From contig NZ_JBELOK010000002.1 of assembly GCF_040276085.1 (NCBI RefSeq), positions 62,001-126,000 of the forward strand: a DNA stretch of 64,000 nt. The letters are read 5' to 3'. Below the pieces are notes generated by a model. It was not told the origin of the DNA. It did no database searches and saw only the letters and a program-made list of their open reading frames with translations. The DNA is from Castellaniella sp040276085. GTDB lineage: Bacteria; Pseudomonadota; Gammaproteobacteria; Burkholderiales; Burkholderiaceae_B. Positions 44,626 through 52,329 of the stretch are shown here, piece by piece (the stretch's first letter is position 1; each line of letters begins with the position of its first letter). The position numbers and the translations under genes were made by a program.

Positions 44626-45483
44626 TCAGGATGACGCCGCGACTGATGCGTGGCTGGCACGCCGTGTTGGCGCAGGCGTCGAGCGACGCAACAATGCCAA
44701 TACACCCACCCAGTACACACCCAGGACAAGTACCTGAGACAGCGCCGGATATGCCCGATAACCGGCGAAGTCGGCCAACACCTTGCCAAGCACACTATCG
44801 GTTGTCAGCCAGGCGCTGCTATCCCAGACAGGATCGATCAAGGTGGGTAGCACGCCAAGGGAAATCAGGCGATCGGTGGCAGACACCAGCAAAGCACCGG
44901 CCAGCAGCAACAACAGAATCTCGGTGATCTTGAAAAACCGTCGCCAAGTGATGATGCGCCCACCCAGCTGCAGGAGCCAGAAGGTGAATAACGCAACGAG
45001 AAACCCCGCCAACCCCGCCAGTGCCATTGATACCACTTGCCCGGCCTGTTGCGATGACAAAATGGTGCCATATAAAAACACCACGGTTTCACTGCCCTCG
45101 CGTGCAACGGCAATCATCACCAGTACCAGCAGGCCCCACCAGTGGTTTTGATCCAGCTGCTCTGAGGCACCGGACTCAAGCGCCCGTTTGAGGCCACGAC
45201 CATAGCGGCGCATCCAGACCACCATTTGCACAACCAACCCACAAGCCACCAGAGCCATCAACGTCTGGAACCACTCCTGGCCGATATCCGACAACCAGGA
45301 TGCCAGCCCCAGCAGGACCAGTGCCAGCGCCATGGCAAGCAGCAAACCTGCCCCCACCCCGCCCCACAGCCAGGGCAAGCCGCGACGCCCTTCGGGTGAG
45401 GCCTTCAGCCAGGCATACAAAATACCAATCACCAGCAGAGCTTCGACGCTTTCGCGCCAGACGATGAAGGCTACTTGTTCCAT
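44626..45483 (-). CDS. ftrC: Ftr1/EfeU-type iron permease FtrC
   Basis: 285 residues, six or seven hydrophobic helices. Two R-E-x-x-E type iron-permease motifs are visible: RESVEA near residues 9-14 and REGSE near residue 128. These glutamates conduct ferric iron through oxidase-coupled permeases. It lies 22 bp after ftrB and before ftrD in the order ftrA-B-C-D. The C-terminal 20 residues are Arg/Ser/Ala-rich and poorly conserved. Confidence 0.92.
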   Translation of the reverse strand: MEQVAFIVWRESVEALLVIGILYAWLKASPEGRRGLPWLWGGVGAGLLLAMALALVLLGLASWLSDIGQEWFQTLMALVACGLVVQMVVWMRRYGRGLKRALESGASEQLDQNHWWGLLVLVMIAVAREGSETVVFLYGTILSSQQAGQVVSMALAGLAGFLVALFTFWLLQLGGRIITWRRFFKITEILLLLLAGALLVSATDRLISLGVLPTLIDPVWDSSAWLTTDSVLGKVLADFAGYRAYPALSQVLVLGVYWVGVLALLRRSTPAPTRRASHASVAASS

Positions 45484-45505
45484 GAGACTGATCCTGACGG
45501 GGGAT

Positions 45506-45853
45506 TCAAGGTTTGGGAAGAACGATCAGGGTGCCTTTCACCTGCGGATGAAAGTCATCAAAAAACGGATATTCGCCTGGCCGGGAAAGGTTTAAAACCA
45601 CAAACGAGGTGACCCCCGGCCCAAGCACTTTCTCTTTGCGCAGGGGCAGACTTTCAAACTCGACGGCCTGGGTGCTTTCATTGACCAAAATGATTTTGAA
45701 ACGCCCAGCGGGAACTTCCAGCTTTGAGGGCTGAAATGTACCATCAGACTTGAATGTCAGGGTATAGGCTGGCACCTCGGCCCGTGCAGCAGACAACGGT
45801 GCCAGGCAGGCCACCAGCAGTGCCAGACCTATCGCCATCCAACGGCTACGCAT
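45506..45853 (-). CDS. ftrB: Periplasmic cupredoxin-like protein FtrB
   Basis: 115 residues with a Sec signal peptide (MAIGLALLVACLAPLSAARA). The mature part is a small beta-sandwich with a cupredoxin-like C terminus (GEYPFFDDFHPQVKGTLIV). In the Ftr system it is thought to oxidise or hand over ferrous iron to the permease. The classical blue-copper Cys is not evident, as in the EfeO cupredoxin type. The ATG begins 1 bp after the ftrA stop codon (TGAGATG), showing tight coupling. Confidence 0.88.
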   Translation of the reverse strand: MRSRWMAIGLALLVACLAPLSAARAEVPAYTLTFKSDGTFQPSKLEVPAGRFKIILVNESTQAVEFESLPLRKEKVLGPGVTSFVVLNLSRPGEYPFFDDFHPQVKGTLIVLPKP

Positions 45854-45854
45854 C

Positions 45855-46391
45855 TCAGTACCCACCCTTCTTGCCCGTTCCGGCAAAGACAAAGTCGTAC
45901 TTCACTTCGAAGGTTTTAAACCACGGCGCCACACCGGTTTCTTTATCGACATGGCGGCCAAAATGATTGCTGGGCGCAGTTTCGGGTGAGCCGATAATAA
46001 AAGTGAGCTTGTATTTCCCGGGGCCCTCAAGCTTGACGTTGTCACCATAATGGGGACCATCATTGGCCACCATGGGCATCAGGTCGCCCTTCTGGATTTT
46101 GTCGCTGCCCTGCTTCTGGAGTACGTACTGAATATTGAGATACGGAGCCCATGCACCTTCGGGCAAGCCATTTTTGTTGTCGGCCGTCGCATGAATGTCG
46201 GCCTCAAGGTGAACGTCGGAATCTTTGGCGGCACGCATCATGCTGTCAGGTTGCATCTCGACGGGCTGCAGATACACTGCGGCCACTTCAAGACCATGGA
46301 TTTCCTTGGGTTCGCCAATGGGGTACTCGGCAGCGATTGCCGATGTAGCCATACCCAGACCTGCCAACGCGATGAGCAACTTGCCAACCAT
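45855..46391 (-). CDS. ftrA: Periplasmic iron-binding protein FtrA (P19/Tp34 family)
   Basis: 178 residues from the ATG at 46389-46391; an upstream extension to 46475 is rejected because it runs through the Fur box. Signal peptide at 1-21 (MVGKLLIALAGLGMATSAIA). The P19 core has DSDVHLEADIHATADNKNG with the copper/iron-binding His residues and HYGDNVKLEGPGKYKLTF. First gene of the ftr operon and directly under a Fur box, so expressed on iron limitation. Confidence 0.92.
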   Translation of the reverse strand: MVGKLLIALAGLGMATSAIAAEYPIGEPKEIHGLEVAAVYLQPVEMQPDSMMRAAKDSDVHLEADIHATADNKNGLPEGAWAPYLNIQYVLQKQGSDKIQKGDLMPMVANDGPHYGDNVKLEGPGKYKLTFIIGSPETAPSNHFGRHVDKETGVAPWFKTFEVKYDFVFAGTGKKGGY

Positions 46392-46429
46392 ATAAAAGAC
46401 TCCGTAGTGATGAAAAGGAAGATAGTAAA

Positions 46430-46448
46430 GAGAATGATTCTCGTTATT
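46430..46448 (-). promoter_or_regulatory. Fur box controlling ftrABCD
   Basis: GAGAATGATTCTCGTTATT agrees with the 19-bp Fur consensus at 14 positions and contains a perfect GAGAAT-ATTCTC palindrome. It lies 39 bp upstream of the ftrA ATG. Confidence 0.82.
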
Positions 46449-46564
46449 TAACATCAAAAAACGGAGTATATGCAAGCACGAAAGGGGCTTGCAAAATAAT
46501 TTTTTTGGCTGGCAAATCAGGCGCTGGCCATCCTGGCAACGCCTATCGTGCCATCACAGGATCT

Positions 46565-47137
46565 TTAGGGTTTCTTTTTTGAATCTGCGGGTGGTTGCCC
46601 TGGAAACGGGAAACCGGTGAACAGGTTGCGGGTTTGATCCTGCATTTGATCCTGCATCTGAACAAACACATTGCGGCTTTGTTCAAGGTAGCTGTTCATC
46701 ATGTTTTGCAAGGCTGGGGTTTGCAGGTTCATCAGCTGGGCCCAGGCCTCAGGGCCAAAATGCTGCTGATATACATCCTGTGACTGATCAGTCATGCGAT
46801 CCTGGATATCCATGAGCACCTGGATGTTTTTCTCGAGGAACGTGCCCATGACACCTTGCATTGCGTGCCCGTAAAACCGGATGATTTGCGCCAGAGCGGT
46901 GGCCGAGAACATCGGCACCCCGCCCGACTCTTCTTCGAGGATGATCTGCAGCAAAATGCTGCGGGTGAGATCATCCCCGCTTTTGGCGTCAACCACGCGA
47001 AAGACTGCGTGATCGAGCACCAGTTGCTTGATGTCAGACAGGGTGATGTACGCACTGGTTTGCGTATCGTAGAGCCGGCGATTGGGGTATTTCTTGATTA
47101 ATCGCTCGGCAGGTTTGGAAGACTTGTTTTGTGGCAT
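46565..47137 (-). CDS. phaR: Polyhydroxyalkanoate synthesis repressor PhaR
   Basis: 190 residues. The PHB-binding/DNA-binding N-terminal domain is clear: IKKYPNRRLYDTQTSAYITL, then DLTRSILLQIILEEE. The C-terminal half carries a PHB accumulation regulatory domain with many Gln and Met residues (MQDQMQDQTRNLF), suited to binding the granule surface. It represses phasin genes until granules form and titrate it. It is the last gene of phaC-phaB-phaR, 4 bp after phaB. Confidence 0.95.
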   Translation of the reverse strand: MPQNKSSKPAERLIKKYPNRRLYDTQTSAYITLSDIKQLVLDHAVFRVVDAKSGDDLTRSILLQIILEEESGGVPMFSATALAQIIRFYGHAMQGVMGTFLEKNIQVLMDIQDRMTDQSQDVYQQHFGPEAWAQLMNLQTPALQNMMNSYLEQSRNVFVQMQDQMQDQTRNLFTGFPFPGQPPADSKKKP

Positions 47138-47141
47138 TTGT

Positions 47142-47879
47142 TTAACCCATGTGCAGGCCGCCGTTTAGGGAGAAATCGGCACCTGTTGCAAATCCGGCAT
47201 CGTCAGACGATAACCAGGCAACAATCGATCCGATTTCCTCTGGGGTGCCCAAACGTTTGACAGGAATCGTGGCAACGATTTTCTCGAGGACATCCGGACG
47301 AATGGCACGCACCATATCCGTACCAATATAACCGGGTGAGACCGTATTGACAGTAACTCCCTTACTGGCGACTTCCTGGGCCAATGCCATCGTAAAGCCA
47401 TGAATACCTGCTTTGGCTGTGGAGTAGTTGGTTTGCCCAAATTGCCCCTTTTGGCCATTCACGGAACTGATATTGATAATACGGCCCCACTGGCGATCCA
47501 CCATGTCGTCGATCACTTGCTTGGTGACGTTGAACAGGCTGTTGAGGTTGGTGTTGATGACGGCACGCCAGTCGTCTTGAGTCATCTTGCGAAATACGCC
47601 ATCGCGGGTAATCCCGGCGTTATTGACCAGCACATCCACAGGACCAAACTGCTCTTTGATCTTGATAAAGGCCTGGACGGTGGAGTCCCAGTCGGAGACA
47701 TTGCCCACAGAGGCATTAAATTTGTACCCAAGGGCCGATTGTTGATGAAGCCATTTTTCGAAATCACGGCTGGGGCCACAACCTGCAACGACGGTAAAGC
47801 CCTCTTTGGCCAGGCGCTGGCAGATCGAGGTGCCGATACCGCCCATACCTCCGGTGACGTAAGCCAGTTTTCCGCTCAT
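47142..47879 (-). CDS. phaB: Acetoacetyl-CoA reductase PhaB
   Basis: 245 residues from the ATG at 47877-47879, with AAGGAG just before it; the frame continues upstream to 47915 over the end of phaC. Short-chain dehydrogenase: NADPH-binding TGGMGGIGTSI, NNAGITRDG, and the catalytic Ser-Tyr-Lys (ISSVNGQKGQFGQTNYSTAK). It makes (R)-3-hydroxybutyryl-CoA for PhaC. There is no phaA thiolase in the window. Confidence 0.95.
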   Translation of the reverse strand: MSGKLAYVTGGMGGIGTSICQRLAKEGFTVVAGCGPSRDFEKWLHQQSALGYKFNASVGNVSDWDSTVQAFIKIKEQFGPVDVLVNNAGITRDGVFRKMTQDDWRAVINTNLNSLFNVTKQVIDDMVDRQWGRIINISSVNGQKGQFGQTNYSTAKAGIHGFTMALAQEVASKGVTVNTVSPGYIGTDMVRAIRPDVLEKIVATIPVKRLGTPEEIGSIVAWLSSDDAGFATGADFSLNGGLHMG

Positions 47880-47892
47880 GGGATTCTCCTTT

Positions 47893-49509
47893 TTAGTCTG
47901 CTCTGACTGTGACATAGTGCCCGGGTGCGGGCTCTAGGATTGGATAGCGTTGATTGCCAAGCCGAACCGGCGCACGCCGCATCGGCCCCGAGTGCCCAGC
48001 CAGCCACTGCAGCCAATCGGGCCACCAGCTGCCTTTGGCATGTGTGGCGGACTCAAGCCACTCGGTGGGAGCGCTGGGCAAGACATCGACATCGGACGTC
48101 CAGTAGCCACGCCGACCGCGCTCTGGAGGGTTGACGACGCCGGCAATATGACCGGATTCTCCGAGGACAAAGCGCAACGGCCCACGCAGCAACAGCGTGG
48201 AGGCGTAAGCAGAGCCCCACGGCACAATGTGATCATCACGCGAGGCATATAAATAGCTTGGCATATCCAGCGTACGAAAATCGACCAACTGGCCACACAC
48301 AGGCAATTGGCCTGTCTTGAGCCGGTTTTCGAGGTAGGTATTGCGGAAATACCAGGTAAAGAACGGGCCTGGCAAGTTGGTGCCGTCGGCGTTCCAGGCC
48401 AGCAAATCGAAAGCGCGCGGAGACTCGCCCATCAGGTAGTTGGCGTTGACGTAGTTCCAGACGAGCTCGGAGGGGCGCAGAAATGAAAAAGTGGTGGAGA
48501 GCTCTCGGGCTGACATGAGCCCGCCTGCGCCCAGTTGCTGGTCTCGGGTACGCGCATGCCATTCATCGACAAACACATCAAGGATGCCGGTTTCCCGAAA
48601 ATCGAGAAATGTGGTGAGCAAGGTAAGTGCCGCCACCGGATCTTGCCCGCGCGCCCGCGCAACCGCCAGCGCAGTGGACAGCAGCGTGCCTCCTACGCAA
48701 AAACCCAGGGCGTTGATTTGCGGCTGACGGCTGATGTCGCACACCACCTGGATGGCTTTCAGGACTCCGTCTTCGATGTAGTTGTCCCAGGTCATGGTAT
48801 CGATGCCGTCGGTGTCGTCGGGCCGCGGATTGCGCCAGGAAACCATGTACACCTGAAACCCCGCCTGCAGCGCATGGCGCACCAGCGAGTTGGCCGGCTG
48901 GAGATCGAGAATGTAGTATTTATTGATGCACGGGGGCACCATCAGCAAGGGCCGCCGGTGTACCTGAGCGCACTGTGGCTGGTACTGAATGATTTGCATC
49001 AGGGCATTTTGGTACACCACCGAGCCGGGTGTAATGGCCAGGTTCTGGCCAGGCACAAACGCGGTTTCGTCAGTTTGCGTAATACGCCGGCGATGAAGAT
49101 CGTGCAGCAGGTTGGCCAGCCCCCGCTGAAGGGAGTCTCCGCCGGTACGCAACAAGGCCTGCCGGGCATCGGGATTGCTGGCCAGAAAATTGGAGGGCGC
49201 GGCGGCCTCGGCCCATTGCATGATTGAGAACTGCAGGCGCTCACGGGCGGAGTCTGCAACATCAGCAGATGCCGCCAGTTGCTGCAAGGCGCGCGTAAGA
49301 ATCAGGTAGGCATGCGCAGAAAACAGGGCTTGGGGATCGTTGGCCCAGGCATCGGACGAAAACCGGCGATCAGTGGGCGGCACAAGCTTGCCCTGGGCCG
49401 TGGTTTGAAGAAGCGACTGCCAGGATTGCAGGAAATCAGCCTGAATGGCGGCGAGATGATCGACAGCAGCATGCGGGTTGGTCTGCTGTGATGAATCGGT
49501 AATTGCCAT
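47893..49509 (-). CDS. phaC: Class I poly(3-hydroxyalkanoate) synthase PhaC
   Basis: 538 residues, slightly shorter than the Ralstonia enzyme, mostly at the N terminus. The alpha/beta-hydrolase nucleophile is the Cys at 271 in the lipase-like box GFCVGG; the catalytic Asp (SRDDHIVPW) and His (SGHIAGVVNPP) follow in order. It polymerises (R)-3-hydroxyacyl-CoA to storage granules. Followed by phaB (stop to start 13 bp). Confidence 0.95.
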   Translation of the reverse strand: MAITDSSQQTNPHAAVDHLAAIQADFLQSWQSLLQTTAQGKLVPPTDRRFSSDAWANDPQALFSAHAYLILTRALQQLAASADVADSARERLQFSIMQWAEAAAPSNFLASNPDARQALLRTGGDSLQRGLANLLHDLHRRRITQTDETAFVPGQNLAITPGSVVYQNALMQIIQYQPQCAQVHRRPLLMVPPCINKYYILDLQPANSLVRHALQAGFQVYMVSWRNPRPDDTDGIDTMTWDNYIEDGVLKAIQVVCDISRQPQINALGFCVGGTLLSTALAVARARGQDPVAALTLLTTFLDFRETGILDVFVDEWHARTRDQQLGAGGLMSARELSTTFSFLRPSELVWNYVNANYLMGESPRAFDLLAWNADGTNLPGPFFTWYFRNTYLENRLKTGQLPVCGQLVDFRTLDMPSYLYASRDDHIVPWGSAYASTLLLRGPLRFVLGESGHIAGVVNPPERGRRGYWTSDVDVLPSAPTEWLESATHAKGSWWPDWLQWLAGHSGPMRRAPVRLGNQRYPILEPAPGHYVTVRAD

Positions 49510-49646
49510 GACATCCCCCGCAAAGTGAAGCCGTGCTTCTTGATGTTGCTTTCAATCATTCTGACAGGCTGGATCAGGCCGTCAATCGGGGTAATCCGCG
49601 AGCATCAAGCCGTCTGGGCCCATCCTCATCGCTGCCAATGCAATGA

Positions 49647-50444
49647 TCATACCAGCCAGGCAATGGTGGCCTGGCGCCCCGTCTGTTTCTGCCGCCGATA
49701 CGAAAAATACCGATCTGTCTGCTGATAGGTGCATTCGCCGCTGGCTTCGATGTGTGCGACGCCCGCGCATTGCAGCCGCGCACTGGCCAGGCCCGCAAGA
49801 TCAGCCAACCAGTGGCCGGGCCGCACGGACGGCATAAAACACTGTGCAAGCTGCGGATCCACTTGCAAAAACGCCTCACGGACTTCGGGGCCCACCTCGA
49901 ATGCGCGGGGGCCGATGGCGGGGCCCAACCAGGCATGCCAGCCATGTGCATCGGGCGCCTGTCGGTGCATTGCCGCCAGGGTGTTTTCGAGCACACCCGC
50001 CACCAGACCACGCCAGCCTGCATGTGCCACGCCCAGTACGGTGCCATCGGCATCGGCCAGCACAACAGGCAGGCAGTCAGCCGTCAGGATGGCTAATGGA
50101 AGACCACGCTCACGGGTAATTGCCGCATCGGCGCAAGGACCCAATGCCGACACAAGTTGAACCGCTGCCGGGGGATTTGCAGTGTTGGGGACAGAGGCGC
50201 ACCAGACCTCCGTGCCATGCACCTGATTAAGCCACTGGACGGACCCAGGCAAGGCCACCTGCAGACGAGCCCGGTTTTCCTGCACTGCAGACGGATCGTC
50301 GTGCACATGCAAGCCCAGGTTCAGGCTGTCCCAGGGCGCTTCACTGACACCGCCCGTGCGCGCGGTAGAGAAATACTGCACCCCTGACCACGGTGCTCCA
50401 CTGACTCCATGCACCCCCGGGGCCCATGCCCGCAGTTTGCTCAT
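49647..50444 (-). CDS. pgeF: Multicopper-oxidase-like purine nucleoside phosphorylase PgeF/YfiH
   Basis: 265 residues from the ATG at 50442-50444; a TTG further upstream is less likely. The zinc-site pattern of the YfiH/LACC1 family is complete: NQVHGTEV, TADCLPVVLAD (Cys) and HAGWRGL (His). These proteins hydrolyse or phosphorolyse purine nucleosides and also edit peptidoglycan precursors. The ATG overlaps the rluD stop (ATGA), as in many proteobacteria. Confidence 0.93.
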   Translation of the reverse strand: MSKLRAWAPGVHGVSGAPWSGVQYFSTARTGGVSEAPWDSLNLGLHVHDDPSAVQENRARLQVALPGSVQWLNQVHGTEVWCASVPNTANPPAAVQLVSALGPCADAAITRERGLPLAILTADCLPVVLADADGTVLGVAHAGWRGLVAGVLENTLAAMHRQAPDAHGWHAWLGPAIGPRAFEVGPEVREAFLQVDPQLAQCFMPSVRPGHWLADLAGLASARLQCAGVAHIEASGECTYQQTDRYFSYRRQKQTGRQATIAWLV

Positions 50445-51406
50445 GCACCCGCCCCCCAATCAATCTGCTCGCGCACCGATTCGAAATCGGCCGGCAGCTC
50501 GGCTGTGAAGGCCTGCCACTGGGCAGTCAGCGGATCCTGGAAGCTCAGCGCCTGCGCATGCAGCATCTGGCGCTGGGCGCCGCCCAAGCCACGGCCACCG
50601 TATAAGGTATCACCCAGCAAAGGATGCTTCAGCCACGACAGATGGACACGAATCTGGTGCGTGCGCCCGGTTTCAAGATGGCAAATGATTTCTGTGACGG
50701 GCTGCTGTTCGCACTGCCCGCTGGCCCGCACCTGATAATGCGTAACCGCAACCTTGGGCGCGATCGGCCTGTCGGCACTCATGCGCACGGGTACACGCGA
50801 ATCCCGGCCAATGGGCGCGTCCACCCGTCCCGACTGGAGCACCGCACCATGCACCAGCGCGCGGTATTCGCGCTTGACCGTGCGTGCCTGCAACTGACGC
50901 ACCAGCGCGGTTTGGGCGATGGCTGTCCGCGCCACCACCAGCAGGCCCGAGGTATCTTTGTCCAGCCGGTGCACAATACCGGCCCGAGCCACCTGAAGGA
51001 GCTCCGGATACCGGTACAAAAGGCCATTTAGCAAGGTACCGTGCCAGTTGCCGGCGCCAGGATGCGTCACCAGACCGGCCGGCTTATTGACCACAATCCA
51101 CTGTGCAGACTCTGCCACCACCAGGAAATCGACGGGCTCGGGAGTAAAGGCGAGGTCTTCGGGCGCCTGCTGCGGCCACACCTGTATGTGGGCACCAGGG
51201 CCCACACGCGTGCGAATCTTGCCAACCACGCCATCCACCTGCACATGGCCTTGTTCGATCCATGTCTGCAAACGATTGCGTGAATGTTGCGGCAGCAGAC
51301 CCGCCAGCACCTTGTCCAGACGATCTGGCAGTGCCTGCAAGGGCAGGGTAAAGTGTTCGGGTTCGTCGGAATCGACGTCGTCGGAGGCAAACTCTGTGTC
51401 AGACAT
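50441..51406 (-). CDS. rluD: 23S rRNA pseudouridine synthase RluD
   Basis: 321 residues. An N-terminal S4 RNA-binding domain (PDRLDKVLAGLL to about residue 80) is followed by the RluA-family catalytic domain with the key Asp in HRLDKDTSGLLVVA and later ETGRTHQIRVH. It modifies U1911/1915/1917 in helix 69, important for ribosome assembly and translation termination. Divergent from bamD, its usual neighbour. Confidence 0.95.
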   Translation of the reverse strand: MSDTEFASDDVDSDEPEHFTLPLQALPDRLDKVLAGLLPQHSRNRLQTWIEQGHVQVDGVVGKIRTRVGPGAHIQVWPQQAPEDLAFTPEPVDFLVVAESAQWIVVNKPAGLVTHPGAGNWHGTLLNGLLYRYPELLQVARAGIVHRLDKDTSGLLVVARTAIAQTALVRQLQARTVKREYRALVHGAVLQSGRVDAPIGRDSRVPVRMSADRPIAPKVAVTHYQVRASGQCEQQPVTEIICHLETGRTHQIRVHLSWLKHPLLGDTLYGGRGLGGAQRQMLHAQALSFQDPLTAQWQAFTAELPADFESVREQIDWGAGA

Positions 51407-51424
51407 GGCGACAAATCATATAAT
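51396..51424 (+). promoter_or_regulatory. Probable bamD promoter inside the start of rluD
   Basis: TATAAT at 51419-51424 with GTGTCA at 51396-51401 and a 17-bp spacer. It gives a leader of about 55 nt for bamD. Confidence 0.45.
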
Positions 51425-51485
51425 CTGCCGACAATGCTAACACCTTGATCAAGGATGCCCCGTGGCCGTGCATGCACTCGTTTCA

Positions 51486-52301
51486 ATGAAATCCATGTCT
51501 TCTGTTGCTCGGCTGGCGCTTGCCGGCCTGTGCCTGGCGCTGCTGGCAGCGTGCAGTTCCACGTCGGGCAAGATCGACCCCACGGCAGGCTGGAGCGCAG
51601 AACGCCTGTACAGCCAGGCCCGCTCTGACATGAGCTCGGGCAACTGGTCAGATGCCCGCAAAAACCTCGAAGCACTCGAGGCCCGCTATCCCTTTGGCTT
51701 GTATGCCCAGCAGGCACTGATTGACCAGGCCTATGTCAACTGGAAAGACGAAGAGCCTGATCAGGCCAAGGCGGCCATCGACCGCTTCATGCAGCAATAC
51801 CCCAATCACCCGGGTACCGACTACATGCTGTACCTCAAGGGCATGATCACCTTCACACCTCCCAGCGCGATTTTGTCCAATATTACGCGTCAGGATCCAA
51901 GCGAGCGCGATCCAAAAGGTTTGCGCGAGTCCTACGAAGCGTTCAACGAGCTCATCAAGCGCTACCCCGATAGCCGCTACACACCGGACGCACGCCTGCG
52001 GGCCGCCTGGCTGGTGAACACCATTGCCGAAAACGAAGTGCATGTGGCCCAGTACTACTACGAGCGTGGGGCCTATGTGGCCGCCGCCAACCGGGCGCAA
52101 ACCGTGGTCACCGATTTTGAAGGCGCCCCGGTCGTCGAGAAAGCACTCTATCTGATGATGCTCAGCTACCAGAAGCTGAACCTGCCCAACCTTGCCGACG
52201 ACGCCAAACGGGTACTGGATAAAAACTTCCCCGACAGCAAATATTACAAGCAAGGCCTGGACGAGCCCAAAAACTACTGGAACCCCGTCAACTGGCTATA
52301 G
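51486..52301 (+). CDS. bamD: Outer-membrane assembly lipoprotein BamD
   Basis: 271 residues from the ATG at 51486; an upstream GTG at 51462 would only lengthen the signal. Signal peptide with lipobox LLAAC, so the mature protein is a lipoprotein at the inner face of the outer membrane. Five TPR-like repeats follow (AERLYSQARSDMSSGNW; ALEARYPFGLYAQQALIDQA; FMQQYPNHPG). It scaffolds BamA for insertion of outer-membrane proteins and is essential. Confidence 0.94.
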   Translation: MKSMSSVARLALAGLCLALLAACSSTSGKIDPTAGWSAERLYSQARSDMSSGNWSDARKNLEALEARYPFGLYAQQALIDQAYVNWKDEEPDQAKAAIDRFMQQYPNHPGTDYMLYLKGMITFTPPSAILSNITRQDPSERDPKGLRESYEAFNELIKRYPDSRYTPDARLRAAWLVNTIAENEVHVAQYYYERGAYVAAANRAQTVVTDFEGAPVVEKALYLMMLSYQKLNLPNLADDAKRVLDKNFPDSKYYKQGLDEPKNYWNPVNWL

Positions 52302-52329
52302 GCTGCAGGCGATAGGCGATAAGCCTTGC

